A stretch of 64,000 bases of DNA from Macrosoma leucophasiata (taxonomy: Eukaryota; Arthropoda; Insecta; Lepidoptera; Hedylidae), in NCBI GenBank assembly GCA_036365455.1, contig JAWQUS010000008.1, forward strand, positions 16,289,501 to 16,353,500, read 5' to 3'. The notes under the pieces are model-generated. The model searched no databases and was not told the origin of the DNA. It saw only the letters and a program-made list of their open reading frames with translations. Below are positions 19,378-30,849 of the stretch, piece after piece (the first letter of the stretch is position 1; every line of letters starts with the position of its first letter). The translations under genes and the position numbers were made by a program.

Positions 19378-19690
19378 ACTACCCCGTTTTTCGAGGAGGT
19401 CTGGAGCTTACTCCACCACGCTGCTCCAATGCGGGTTGGTGGAGATAAGTGGTTAACCCGCTGTCGGATGGCTTCAAATCGCCCGATTTGAAGCCATCCG
19501 ACATTAATCCTCCGACAAGATTTAACGACAGTTATATTTAGCAACCGGGACCGACGGCTTAACGTGCCCTCCGAAGCACGGAAATGCGCATTTTAATTTG
19601 CTACTAGCGGTCAAGCATCACACACCCGACCGCGCCTGTATCGGATAACCGAGTAGATCGCTTCTGATCTTCACCAGCCGCGGGGCCATT
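19378..19690 (-). repeat. Family C repeat, minus strand, with internal palindrome
   Basis: Reverse-complement match to 3585-3998 (GAGCTTACTCCACCACGCTG, GACGGCTTAACGTGCCCTCC, CGCCGATAACCG-type words, CACCAGCCGCGGGGCC). The 3' (ATT)n end is missing. An inverted 20-bp copy has been added inside it (19462-19503). Confidence 0.75.
19462..19503. repeat. Perfect 20-bp palindrome, 2-nt loop
   Basis: TGTCGGATGGCTTCAAATCG pairs with CGATTTGAAGCCATCCGACA around CC. The sister repeat at 3585-3998 has only the single-arm version (GGTTTGAAAACATCCGACAG), so the second arm is a derived inverted insertion. Confidence 0.9.
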
Positions 19691-20136
19691 TGCGCTTTCA
19701 ATAATTAGTTAATTTTGTAAATCTTTTTGGGTTTTCATGCAAGTATCACTGATGTATGCAAACGCGATACTATTCCAACAATGATCGCTATGATTCTATC
19801 GTTATCAAACCTATTTCAATTTTTACTTTCATCCTTAAAGAAAGAGATAAGCAATTCGGTAAATCTATGAATTCGAACGTGGAACTCTTATCACACACCA
19901 CATATCAACACAAATATACATGTATATAACAAGCAAAGGCTGTGTTAGGAGAGTATACATACATACGTCACTGCGTGTTGATTCAATCGTTGCGAACACA
20001 TCCTCTTGAAGAATCAATTATGTCGGAAATTATCATCAACATTTTGTATGATCGTAATAACACGTAAATTTTATTGTATTTTTTTTTAATTTGCTTAAAT
20101 GCCAGTACAAAAATTTTGACATTCGTAAAATAAATG
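19691..20136. other. No recognisable gene
   Basis: AT-rich; nothing supported. Confidence 0.5.
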
Positions 20137-20712
20137 GTGGTAGAGCTCCAGTGACGCAGCTCGGGCGTAGGCACCACCGCATTACCTAATCTACGTAACT
20201 TCACGCCTGTAATCCCCGAAGGGGTAGGCAGAGGTAAATGCATGCATTCAATCATACATGCAAACACCCACGACTCGCCGGTTACGTTTTGGCCCATGTA
20301 ACAAGTGGCGAAACTGTTGCCATCTTCGGGCACATTACCATACTCCGGGGTACTGGGAAACTTCCAGAAAATGGAAAAATCCCAATAGAAGCAGAGATAA
20401 AGGATTTTTAACCGTTATCTCTGATAGTCCCCGACCCGGGAATCGAATCCAGGACCTCCTGCTACCACTACGCTACTGAGGCACCTAATCTACGTGCCGC
20501 TAAATTATAGTGTTCACAGTATCCGCGTGTTCCGGTTAGGTGGTATTAAACGGCCCTGTCATTTCAGGCACGGAGGCACAGCAGCTTTGACCTCAGGAGT
20601 GATAACGCATAGACGTTGGAATCTCTGGATTTTATGTAGATGTCTATAGCCTACAGAATCACTTACCATCAATATGAACTGTCTGGTTGTTTGCCACTTC
20701 GTGAAATAAAAA
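20137..20712 (+). repeat. Metulj-like SINE split by a second SINE
   Basis: The 5' head GTGGTAGAGCTCCAGTGACG and CACCACCGCATTACCTAATC lies left of the insertion. GTGCCGCTAAATTATAGTGT, TTTCAGGCACGGAGGCACAG and the 3' end lie right of it. The two halves join cleanly at the duplicated ACCTAATCTACGT. Confidence 0.9.
20197..20482 (-). repeat. tRNA-derived SINE S2 inserted in the Metulj-like SINE
   Basis: A minus-strand S2 copy. It has B-box-like GGGAATCGAATCCAGGACCT (as read on the plus strand) and the 3' end AACTTCACGCCTGTAATCCC. The exact 13-bp ACCTAATCTACGT at 20184-20196 and 20483-20495 is the target duplication. Confidence 0.92.
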
Positions 20713-21067
20713 AATAATAAATAAAGGAAAACAAGATATTCATTATTTTATTTTATTATTTGTGAAATACATTAATTTTATGTAATACATTAATTACTAC
20801 GGAGAAAAAAAAGTTTTTCAGATAGCTGTCATGAACAGATTAAAAATTGATCAACCGCTCATATAACGTTGTACACGTAGCAAGTCTGAAAATAATAATA
20901 TACTTAATTATGTAATTTTATTTATAAGCATATAATATAATATATAACATATAATAAGCATACACAAAGAAAAAGAACGCGATATTATGTGTTACGTGTG
21001 TGTAGGTAGGTAAGTAATTTATATGTTTAATTGGTAATACGTTATATAACAAGGTATGTCTTTAATG
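20713..21067. other. No recognisable gene
   Basis: AT-rich with TTTTA/TATAA runs; nothing supported. Confidence 0.5.
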
Positions 21068-21215
21068 GCACATAGCTAGAAGAACTGACGGCCGTTGGGG
21101 CAAAAGAGTTCTTGAATGGCGAATACCGGAACACGGAGAGGTGGACGGCCTAGGACCGTTCATTGTGGTAATCTGTGGAGGAGGCCTTTGTCCAGCAGTG
21201 GACGTATTATGTCTG
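21068..21215 (+). pseudogene. RTE-type LINE 3'-end remnant
   Basis: One frame reads HIARRTDGRWGKRVLEW; after a frameshift another reads RGGRPRTVHCGNLWRR. Together they match the C-terminal region after the reverse-transcriptase domain of lepidopteran RTE-like LINEs (DGRW...RGRPRT...). The end GGAGGCCTTTGTCCAGCAGT plus GGACG is the LINE tail. It is 5'-truncated and non-functional. Confidence 0.7.
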
Positions 21216-21585
21216 AAGTGATCAGTGATATTGATGTGTTAAATTGCGATGAAGAATTAGATAGAACTCTAAATCTTATATGGTGGCGTAAAAAACAAAT
21301 AAAACTGTATAAACCGTTATTAACAACAAACCAAGGCGACAATTATCAAGCATATTATACGTTCAGACGGAGTACAATGTCAATTACGTCGGAATCAGCC
21401 TGTAATGGTCAGCAAGGCGTCATTAGAATAGAATAGAATATAAATTTATTCGCGTGAACATGACAAAGCGGGTGATAGGTTCTATTTCGAAATTAAATGT
21501 CATCTGAACCATTGCAATAAATAGTCCTGCGTTATAAAATTGATGAGATGAATGTAAGATTTGTAAGAATTCTAAGTGTTACGTA

Positions 21586-21815
21586 CGAGATAGTACACGA
21601 TTGGCGGGCAAGGCAGTGTGTTCAGCCGTGATGTGATGGCGTCCCGTGTCGGGCGTTCTGCTCATGCGCGCAGCAACAGATTGGCGGGGACACCGAGGGA
21701 AACCGTCACCCTTCGTTTCGCTCCCGAATCCCATTCGCGCGTTGTACCTTGCCCTGAGCAAACGTGTACTCCAGTACTTCAAAGTTAACCGTTCGAGTTC
21801 GCGAGTTGCTCTCCT
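21586..21815 (+). promoter_or_regulatory. CpG-rich patch ending in a splice-donor-like GGTGAG|GTGAGT
   Basis: About 230 bp of CpG-rich sequence (GGCGTCCCGTGTCGGGCGTT, CCCATTCGCGCGTTG, TTCGAGTTCGCGAGTTGC) in AT-rich surroundings, with no other copy in the window. It ends at CTCCTGGTGAGGTGAGTCGG, which contains a strong donor motif around 21813. This fits a promoter with a non-coding first exon on the plus strand, but no initiator can be fixed. The minus-strand frame 21579-21923 (114 codons, basic) is an alternative reading without a recognised domain. Confidence 0.35.
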
Positions 21816-23271
21816 GGTGAGGTGAGTCGGAAAATTGATTATTTTTGTTAACTTTGCTTTCATTATTTCTTTGTTTTTGAAATATTTATTTGACATTTTA
21901 ATTTTTTTTTCGACAATGGACATGATGTCCTATATTTTTATTCTATGTGATTCTAACCAACACCTAAATTAAATGTTATTATTAATTCAAAATTGTTTTA
22001 ATTATCATTTGTGCCATCTGGATCTTTTATATTATTGTAATTATTAATATTATTTTATAGCTGTGACTTAGCTACTGAATATTTCCAAATTGTCTTACTA
22101 TAAAATTCATATATTTTTAGTTAAGTATCTTGTTTATATATAAGCTATATACTATCTACTTGATACCTCCATCTTTAAACATAATGATTATATTAATAGG
22201 TAAACCTTTAAAAATACATCTGAAAATAGGAATAGAGTTACTGTATATGCATTCTTTATCGACATTAAAGACGATTGTCTTCAGTTCTGCGGTATATCAG
22301 AATCGTCGATATTAATTTGGCAACACGTTTTCAATTTTGCTCTATAGAACATTGCGTGAACGCTCCGTACCCGCGTTTAATTTCACCTGTACCCGGCACA
22401 ATGCGCAATGTAGCCACGTTCGAAGAATATCTATAATTCTTTTTTTTTTCAAATTGTACTCTCTACTTTGCAAAGGTTACCGTTACATCTATTTTGCTTG
22501 TTATTTTGTACCATTACACATTTACTTATTTCTTAGAATGTACTTTGGATCTCGTTTTAAGATTGATTTTTAAAATTATTATTGTTCTTGAGAAATATCT
22601 AGTCATGATATTTCAAATTATTTAAGTAAAATAGTTACAATGAAATCTTAGTTAAATCATTTTGAATCGCCTTAACGGAACGAAATAGGCACACTTTGCA
22701 ATCTATTCTCATTCCTAAGAAATATACTTACAAAAAAAATAAAAATAAGCCCAGCTAGTGACATATACTGTGATACGAGAGTTTTACTTGTTAAATATTA
22801 TTAAATCAGGTTTACTCATTTTATTGTTCGTAAAGCTTTTAATCACCGTAAATATTATTAAGTAAAGATTTTAAGAGAATACTTGAAGACTTCATAAAAT
22901 GGTGTTCTTAAATAACCATACCTCTGAGAGCCATTTAAAGATAGACAGACGTATGTTGGAATAGTAGGAATTATATATAAAGTATTGCGCCAGTGAAAGT
23001 GTGAAGCGCTAAGTGAATTTCTCTAGATAAGTAGTAAGTCATTCCGTTTTCGCAACAAGTGGATATTTCAAATATTCAATTCGTAAATCCAATATAGATA
23101 TATTATATATCTAGTATTCCCCCTGTTTGGTAGTCACAATAAAATATAGTTATTGGTACCTAATTAGAAAGATTAGAAACGAAAAGATTTCCAATAATAA
23201 ATAAATTTACGCGTTTGTTATGTATTGTAAAATCGATAGGAACGTTATAACGGCTGTTAAAGCCTTAAACG
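21816..23271. other. No recognisable gene
   Basis: Very AT-rich. If the 21.6-kb patch is a first exon, this would be its intron. No second exon was identified. Confidence 0.4.
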
Positions 23272-23280
23272 AATTTCAAA

Positions 23281-23596
23281 CGTAACTTCACGCCTGTAAT
23301 CCCCGAAGGGATAGGCAGGGGTAAATGCATTCTTTCAAGCATAAATGCAAACACCCACGATTCACCTCATACATTTTGTCCCATGTAACTAGTAGAGAGC
23401 CTGTAGACATAGCCGGGCACATTAACAAATTCCAAGGTTTTGGATAACTTCCAGAAAATGGAAAATACCAATAGAACCAGAGATAAAGGATTTTACACAT
23501 TCACGTCGGATAGGCCCCGACCAGGGAATCGAATGCAGGACCCCAGTGTAGCAGTAGTGGCCTGCTACCTGGTACTGACTCCTAAGGTAGTTAAAA
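23281..23596 (-). repeat. tRNA-derived SINE S2
   Basis: Reverse-orientation S2 copy (CGTAACTTCACGCCTGTAAT...CAGGGAATCGAATGCAGGAC). AATTTCAAA at 23272-23280 and 23597-23605 is a likely target duplication. The head is diverged (CTACCTGGTACTGACTCC). Confidence 0.82.
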
Positions 23597-23605
23597 AATT
23601 TCAAA

Positions 23606-24062
23606 ATTGTACTTATAATATTTTTGTATTTTTCTAAATAAAGTCATTTAAAATTATCATACCTTGATAACTATTAATATTCATCTATAAATGTGGTTTC
23701 AAAGACTATATTGAAATTCATTATCATTTTTGTAGTATACCGCACAATATAATCTGTTTAGATTTAAATGAAGTAAAATCCTCGTTTATATTCTTCGTCG
23801 GTGCTTTATAGATGACCTTGTTAATGTAGTATGAACATTTGAATTGAGTAATCAATCAAAATAATCTATATTCAAATAATCCAATTCTCATTTTAAACTA
23901 TCTACACTGAAATCAATTTACACAATAAAAACAATAATAAACAGACAGACAGATGCTGCTGGAGACTTTGTTTTATAATTATGTATAGTAAAATAAAAAA
24001 AAACATTATTCGTAACTATAAATTTATTAAAAATCCACCCGTCTCATAAACAGTTACATACT
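23606..24062. other. No recognisable gene
   Basis: AT-rich; nothing supported. Confidence 0.5.
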
Positions 24063-24367
24063 GATGGTAGAGCTCCAGTGACGGAGCTCGCGGGCGTAGG
24101 CACCACTGCATTACCTAAAATACTTGCCGCTAAATAGTAGTGTTCAGCACTATCGTGTTCCGGTCAGGTGGAAATGTACGGCCCTGTAATTTCCGGCATA
24201 GAGGCATTACACCTTAGGCCTCAGGAGTGGTAACGTATTTGCATTTTGACCTTGGTCTTTGTGTGGGTTTCAGACTGGTGTGGGTGTGTGACTGCAGCCA
24301 ATGCAGTCATCACTTAACATCAACATGAACTGCACGCTTGTTTGCCACTTCCATTACATAAAAAAAA
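24063..24367 (+). repeat. Metulj-like SINE, full length
   Basis: It starts GGTAGAGCTCCAGTGACGGA and GCTCGCGGGCGTAGGCACCA. It passes through CAGCACTATCGTGTTCCGGT and GGCATTACACCTTAGGCCTC, and ends CACTTCCATTACATAAAAAA. The ends are not inverted and the tail is A-rich, so it is a retroposed SINE rather than a MITE. Confidence 0.9.
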
Positions 24368-24645
24368 GTTGCTTGTAGAGTTCCCGGTGTAGCAGCCAGC
24401 TCGAGGTCGTAGGCACCACCGTATTACCTAATCTATCTGCCACCAACCACTAAGCATCTGGTTATGTTCAGCACTACCGTGTTCCGGTTAGTTAGATGAT
24501 CCATAAAAACTAACGCAATCACAGAGCTATAACAGCTTAGGTTTCAGGGGTGGTATTTTGGCCTTTTCTGCAGATGTCTTTAGTCTGCAGTCATCACTTA
24601 ACATCCATAAGAGCGGCATGCTTGTATGCTATATTCGTCACACAT
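24368..24645 (+). repeat. Metulj-like SINE, diverged second copy
   Basis: It follows the previous copy directly: AGAGTTCCCGGTGTAGCAGC, GTAGGCACCACCGTATTACC, CAGCACTACCGTGTTCCGGT, CAGTCATCACTTAACATCCA. It is older, with a 12-bp insertion after CTGCCACC. Confidence 0.8.
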
Positions 24646-26427
24646 ATATAAAGGCCTATTCATGGGTCTATTTTGAAAACAATAATCATATTGACTTCGT
24701 CGAAATGAAATAAATAGTATCAAAATACCGACGGGGTCTCTCCCAATTGGTTCCAAATTACCCAATTAGTCTGCTTTCGACTGCCGTTTATTTTTAGGTA
24801 GGTATTCTTATTTCCCTTTTCATTACCCAGTAAATTGGCTCATTTCACTACTTCTGAAAATTGGCGTCTCGTTTTCAAATTAAATATCGACGTAATTTTT
24901 ATTTTACCAAGAAATAGATGGTATATTTTTTTGCCGTTAGTAGGTGTTCAGAAGGTATAACTTGCGTTGGAATTCTAGTTGAAAATAAACGCGTTGGTGC
25001 ATTATTTCGGACTGTAAGTAGCTAATTTGGGAAGATCAATAAAATCTTCACTACCTCTTTAATTCGGACCTTAACTAAGCACAGTTAAATAAATAATGAG
25101 ATAATGTAAATACTGTGAGCACGTTAACTTTTCGTCACATTGGGGTACGTTACACATAAAAATACGGATTGTATCAGTATTCGTCTTATAATGGCAAGGT
25201 TTTTAGAATGTGCAGCTGTAAACATGATGTTAGTAGAGTTTTCTATAGCGAAAATCCTTTAATTATTTAAAATCACATTATTAAAGAGACAACATTTCGT
25301 GGCTGCGTTTTTTTTTAAATATTAATATCGGCTTTAATGCAAGAAAGTTTTTTTACGGTTCTCCCATACAGTATTTTTAATGATAAAATACACTTCACTG
25401 CTAAAATTTATTTTTAACATTCTGAACGGTAACGTCGTGCATTTTGCCATTCTTCTGATACGGCCGCTGAAATTTTCCGTGATCTGTCAAAGCTGGGTCA
25501 CATACACAATTTTACACAATAGCGTGCAAGGTGTAGGCTCAAGCTCTATACATTTTAGAACGTCTCATTTCACATGAGTAAGCAAAACAATACAATGTAT
25601 TTAAAACTTTAAGGAACACGTTTACGATTCAATATCATTTATGAGATCATTTTTATAATACCTAACACAAGTACGCCCACATAGGTATCTGTTAGCCTGC
25701 GTGAAAATATTAAAATTGATTATAATTATAATAATAGCTAGAAGGGAGTTCATTTATAAATAATCCGTAGGTATATCAACCTAATAAACTATACATTTCA
25801 GAATTAAACATTAAAAATACATAGTTTATCTCGTAATGTGTTCATTGCAATAAATCACACGGATTCGAGAAGATCATTTCCATGAAATAAAAAATTACGT
25901 CAAATTATTTACTGATACACAAAATACAACATAGGAACGTCCAATAAAAGGTAATAAAAATAATCAATAGGCATAATGTAGGTATTTTATCAATTGTTAT
26001 TGACAAATATATTTAATTAGTATGAAACGAAGTCCGTTCTGGTAATAAATATTTATTTAGGGCATTCAAAATACAAGTTCAGTACAAACTTACATCAAAC
26101 TGCTTTCTTTTTCCATCTTACTCAACGGACTTTGATACAGTTTTTAATTTCGTATGCGAAAGTTATTTTTAGAGTTTTAATATTATTACAACACATTGTA
26201 CAAAGTTATAAAAAGTGCTAGGTGTCTTAAATTTTGTATAGTGATTCTTTTTAGAATGTAGGTGCTGCTTTAGATGGACTTTTTCGAAATCCCATTCTAC
26301 AGTGTTTTTGAAGTTGATATACCTAGGATGTACGAAATAGATACAACAGGGTCGGTTTCAGAGATAATAACCGTTTTCGTAATTCTATTAGATTAAGTAC
26401 CGTATGATAAGTAGTAATAATTAATAC
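24646..26427. other. No recognisable gene
   Basis: AT-rich; the 65-codon plus-strand frame at 25380 has no recognisable domain. Confidence 0.45.
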
Positions 26428-26715
26428 TCGTAATAGGGACGCCCGTGCGAAGCCAAGCCGGGCTGCTAAAAATCAATCGCTGTTCGTCAGTCACGCTAAG
26501 ACTCGAGAACGGTTGGACAAATTTGGCTTTCTTCGCCTTAAATTATTTTTGTCTAAGTCCAGGGAAGGTTTAAAAGGTGACTAATATGATAAAAATATTA
26601 GAAATATAGTACAATCACAATTTCAATTTCCCAAATAAAAAGTTTGTTCTGTCAATTCTTTGACATATTAAAATTTTAGAATTCAGAAGTGAAAACAGTT
26701 GTTTTGGTTGGTAAG
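26428..26715 (+). mobile_element. Two abutting Helitron fragments
   Basis: GCGAAGCCAAGCCGGGCTGC (26448-26470) is a degraded Helitron 3' end. It is followed directly by a second element starting ATCGCTGTTCGTCAGTCACG and AAGACTCGAGAACGGTTGGA, which has lost its CTAG end. Confidence 0.6.
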
Positions 26716-26778
26716 TTACGAAGTAGTGCATATCGTGCTCCAGCTTTGGTTCTAACCACTGAATTAATAAATTTTACA

Positions 26779-27057
26779 CTGGTGGTAGAGCTCCAGTGAC
26801 GGATCTCGCGGGCGTAGGCACCACCGCATTACCTATACTTGCCGCTAAATGGTAGTGTTCAGCACTATCGTGTGCCGGTCAGGTGGTAATGTACGGCCTT
26901 GTAATTTCCGGCTCAGAGGCATAACACCTTAGGCCTCAGGAGTGGTAAAGCATCTGCATTTTGACCCTGGTCTTTGTGTGGGTGTCTATAGGCTGCAGTC
27001 ATCACTTAACATCAATGTGAACTGCATGATTGTTTGCCGCTTACATTACATACAAAA
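26779..27057 (+). repeat. Metulj-like SINE
   Basis: It runs from CTGGTGGTAGAGCTCCAGTG to TTGCCGCTTACATTACATAC plus A-run. It is close to the 24063 copy. Confidence 0.9.
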
Positions 27058-27248
27058 AAAATCGCCAGTAAAGTGCGCGTTTTATACAAATTTAGAGACC
27101 AGTTACTATGTTTCCTACGGTGAACTATACACTTGTGTGCTACGAAGCTCTACACAGTGATCTATGCGCTACGCAGTGACTACGTGGGAGCCGCAAATAG
27201 CGGATCTCGACTACCAAACCGATAACGCTATACAAGCTACGTCTGTGC

Positions 27249-27460
27249 CACAGTACAAATATGAACAGTGTGGAAACTACGTACAAAACGTTGAAACGTC
27301 ATACTAACACAAACATGCGCATCGACGAGGCCTCTAAGCGGTTCTCGCGGTGCTGCAGTACTGAGTCACTCGCTACATCGAGCGTCGATGCGCATTTTTG
27401 TGTTAGTGTACCGTTTCGAAGGTAGTACGTAGTTTCCATACTGTTCATATTTGTACTGTG
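27249..27460. mobile_element. Foldback MITE, about 80-bp arms
   Basis: CACAGTACAAATATGAACAG at left faces CTGTTCATATTTGTACTGTG at right. Pairing extends through GGAAACTACGTA and ACACTAACACAAA to GCGCATCGACG. The loop is about 50 bp. The open frame 27299-27541 is an artefact of it. Confidence 0.75.
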
Positions 27461-27619
27461 TCTGTGCGACCTAAACTGTGGCTTCCCCTCGGACTGAGAA
27501 AAAGTGTAGTGTGTAGAGTATGAAAAATTACTTCGTTGCAACGGCTAATCATAAAAATAATTACAAAGGGATGAATAATACACAGCTATTTATGTCTATA
27601 CATAAATACGTTTTATTAC

Positions 27620-27785
27620 AGGGCTATCCCTGTAATAACGAACACAGAGACATAACAACTTAGGTCTCAGGGACACACATCTGCATATTGACCTCTGTTT
27701 TTTGTGTAGATAAGTAAAACGTCTTACTTTATCATTTTACATCAATGTGAGTTGCATGGATGTTTTTTTCTTCTTACATAATACA
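27620..27785 (+). repeat. Metulj-like SINE, partial
   Basis: Only the 3' half is present (ACAGAGACATAACAACTTAG, GCATATTGACCTCTG, CATCAATGTGAGTTGCATGG). Confidence 0.7.
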
Positions 27786-27861
27786 TTAAGGACAGTAAAC
27801 GAGCAAATTTTTGTTGTAAATGTTAATAATAACAAATTATAATTAAAAATATTATGCCTTA

Positions 27862-28078
27862 CAGTAATAGTCCGGACTTACGCGATAGGTGGGCACAAGC
27901 GATAACAGTGTAAGTCGAATTCGCGTAAGTCGGGCTTCACTTTTGCATATAAATACTAATTACTCATTTTTTATCTTTTGGATGATATAGTTATATACAT
28001 ATATAGGTAAATCAATAATGTATACTCGAACGTCTCGTAAACCGAACACTGTGCGGAGTGGCGAAGCGCATTTTACTG
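27862..28078. mobile_element. pogo-like MITE, second copy
   Basis: It starts CAGTAATAGTCCGGACTTAC and ends GCGCATTTTACTG, with TA at 27860-27861 and 28079-28080. It is in the reverse orientation to 1370-1669, and about 80 bp shorter. Confidence 0.75.
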
Positions 28079-29689
28079 TATATAATTAACTATTCATCTT
28101 CATTGTCATCATTGGCCAGGTCTATTAACCATATCAAATTCATATTCAATTCATCTTCACCATCATCACCATCGTCATTTGACTCTTCTGTAAAAATAAA
28201 TAATATAATGAGATTGCAAATAACTCAAAAAATACGACAAAAGTCTTACTTCATTTTTAAGTAAGTCGCTAACAAAACTTAGGTATTGATTATCGAACCA
28301 ATTAAATTCATACTGACTACCTATCTTTCACTATCCATCCATTTTTATCAGGACTGTGCTTTTTGGGATGAGTGATTCAGATATGAGCTTTGTTCGTCGA
28401 AACTGCTTAAATAGTCACTTTTGGTGTAGATTACATTGATAAAAATTCCAAAAAATTTAAATTACCTTTTTGTACAAATACCTAGGGATTTTGGCTATAC
28501 ATTTTGATTTGTTCCGTGCAGCAAGTTGTGCACTTGTCAGATATTTTGGAATATATTTAATTAACGGAATAAATATATTAGTAACACTATTTCGAACTTT
28601 GGCTTAGTACTTACCATACGAGCCTAAAATTTCAAAAAAAATCTATAATCTTCGAGACGTTAGAAAAAAGGAATTTTATGTATATACCAAAAAAATATTG
28701 TTAGGTAGGTTAAACAAAGGTGCACAATGTGCACAATGTGCACATTTCAAATTCCATAAACCTCGAACGGAAAATATGTATTATGTTCCTGGTTTATTTA
28801 AAATTCTTATATGACATGGGGTGAATTGATTATTTCGAATGTCCGGTAGAACTAGTAGGTATACTAGGTCTAAAAAAATTTAAAGTAATGTGCCTTGAAT
28901 ACACGAAACAGGAAGTTCGCAGTTTATATAGAATGTGACCTCATTTATCGTTTTTTAAGTATAAGGCACACACTGTTTTTAACTGTTATTTTGTGCCGAA
29001 GGTATTAAAATGTATCTATCGAAAATAAAGTTGTAAGGATGGCCTAAACAAAAGAACAATTCAAAAGAGTTCAAAAAACTTTGCAAGGAAGTCCCCACCC
29101 TTAATTAGTTATAAACTTTTTGGATCATACAGTAAATAGAAAACACGCTACATCACAGTACACATAGTCATAGATTTATGATACTACTACTATGCATAGA
29201 GTATTACGAAGAGTATGATTACAACAAAGGCGTTCGCACGGTCTTAAGAAGGTATATAATAGTGTTTTCACTCACATTGGTATCCTAACGCTCGTACTCA
29301 CAGAGGAAGCTTTATCACGTTTGGGAGAATGATTGGCCCATTGGATTGGTCTGGCTACTTACTAACAATATATCTTGAAATGGTACCCTAAATAATGTAA
29401 AATTTAGGCTTGTTAGTATGACGCAGTTTACCTATATTTTTTCAACCTTTATGATATCTGGCGGAAACAAAAGCCAATGGAAAGGGTCTGTCAATAATAA
29501 ATATTATTTTTAACAATATTTTTAACATAAAACAGAATTAAATACGAGCCTTTCTACTTTAACGTAAGTAAGTAAGGTCTGTATCTTTAGTTCGCTCTAT
29601 CTGTGTAAGGGCTCCACATTAAACTCTTTAAAGTTTATTAGTACATATACCGTCACAACTAATTTTAAACCATTAATCCTCAAAAGGAT
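28079..29689. other. No recognisable gene
   Basis: AT-rich. A GTGCACAAT triplicate lies near 28720. Nothing else is supported. Confidence 0.45.
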
Positions 29690-29760
29690 GACTCGGTTAT
29701 TCTAGCGGTGTGACACCACCGTCAAGGGATCGCAGGTTCGATCCTATCTAAAGTCTATCG
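29690..29760 (+). repeat. tRNA-like SINE head (family S1)
   Basis: GACTCGGTTATTCTAGCGGT (A-box-like) and GCAGGTTCGATCC (B-box-like) match the head of the 45908-46110 SINE. The body is absent. The cloverleaf is incomplete, so a functional tRNA is unlikely. Confidence 0.6.
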
Positions 29761-30849
29761 ACCTTTCATTATTCTCAATACAACAATCGTTATCATTGCA
29801 CTCACTTTGGATTCGGCTCCCTGAACAACTTTACTTAAACAATGATAAACCTTCTAAAAGCTTTTACTCTTGCTTAATGGAACATTGCTAGTACTTAAGT
29901 TATAAGCAATGTAGATGGATTTTTAGTCCTGTTTCGTGTGACAAACGTATACATTTAAGTTATTCTGGTTAAATTTTCATGCTTTCGCATTTCGAGATTC
30001 TATGTTGCCCTTCTGTGCTTTCTTTGTTTTTAGGAGTAAGAATCAATTCAAAGTCAAATAGAGCCAGAGTCCTGTTGAAACCCGAATTACCTTGTTTATA
30101 TAGCTGTTTGTAACTGATACTGGTTTATAGGATCTTTCTTTGCTTAAAAGGAAAACGGAATATCCCTTATTATTATTATAGTATTTCCTTCAAAGCTACT
30201 GGCTTGACGAAGTTAAAAATTTGTACATACGCATAAATTATTAATCTAAATACATATATGACATGTGTTTACGTAAATATATTTGAATGAAATTGGAGTA
30301 AATAATAACTTTTTGAAATATAGTGCGTGACATATCATAAAGCGTTAGGAGCATATCAAACATAATAATTTATTACACTTTAAAGTTACAATTTAAATGT
30401 TTCGAGTACATCAAGGGTTCAAGTACATTATATAAGTTGATCGACTATTAGGTAGGTACTCGTAAAGTTTGATAATGCCGTGATAGTTTCCCTTTTAAAT
30501 TCGTTATTGTTCAATCACCGTGATTTTTCCAAGCACCACCTTGGCAGAGGGACACCTGACTCTAACAAATTTTGAACTATTAAGCTAAATATTTCACAAA
30601 CGGATCGCTCAATGCAAGAATGTTCGTCTCGAACCCTCAATATTTTGTAAATATCTATCCAGTGATAAAAAAATTATAAAAAAAATAGTATTCCACTTTA
30701 AAGGTACCATAAAAAAATTAGTACGTGAAACTGCTTCAGTTGTAAATTTTTGGAAAAATATATATTTGCCGATTTTGCCGATTGCATGTAATACTAGGTT
30801 TTTCTCACAGTCTTTAGCACAGACGCTCTACTTTGCAATAGTCTATTCA
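29761..30849. other. No recognisable gene
   Basis: AT-rich; nothing supported. Confidence 0.45.

Noticed and set aside
19983..20333. 116-codon minus-strand ORF
   Set aside because: Mostly the S2 SINE; related frames appear in each S2 copy without a start or end of their own.
21579..21923. 114-codon minus-strand ORF over the CpG-rich patch
   Set aside because: CpG-rich DNA yields long frames by chance. The N-terminal part is AT-rich and unlike the rest, and no domain is recognised.
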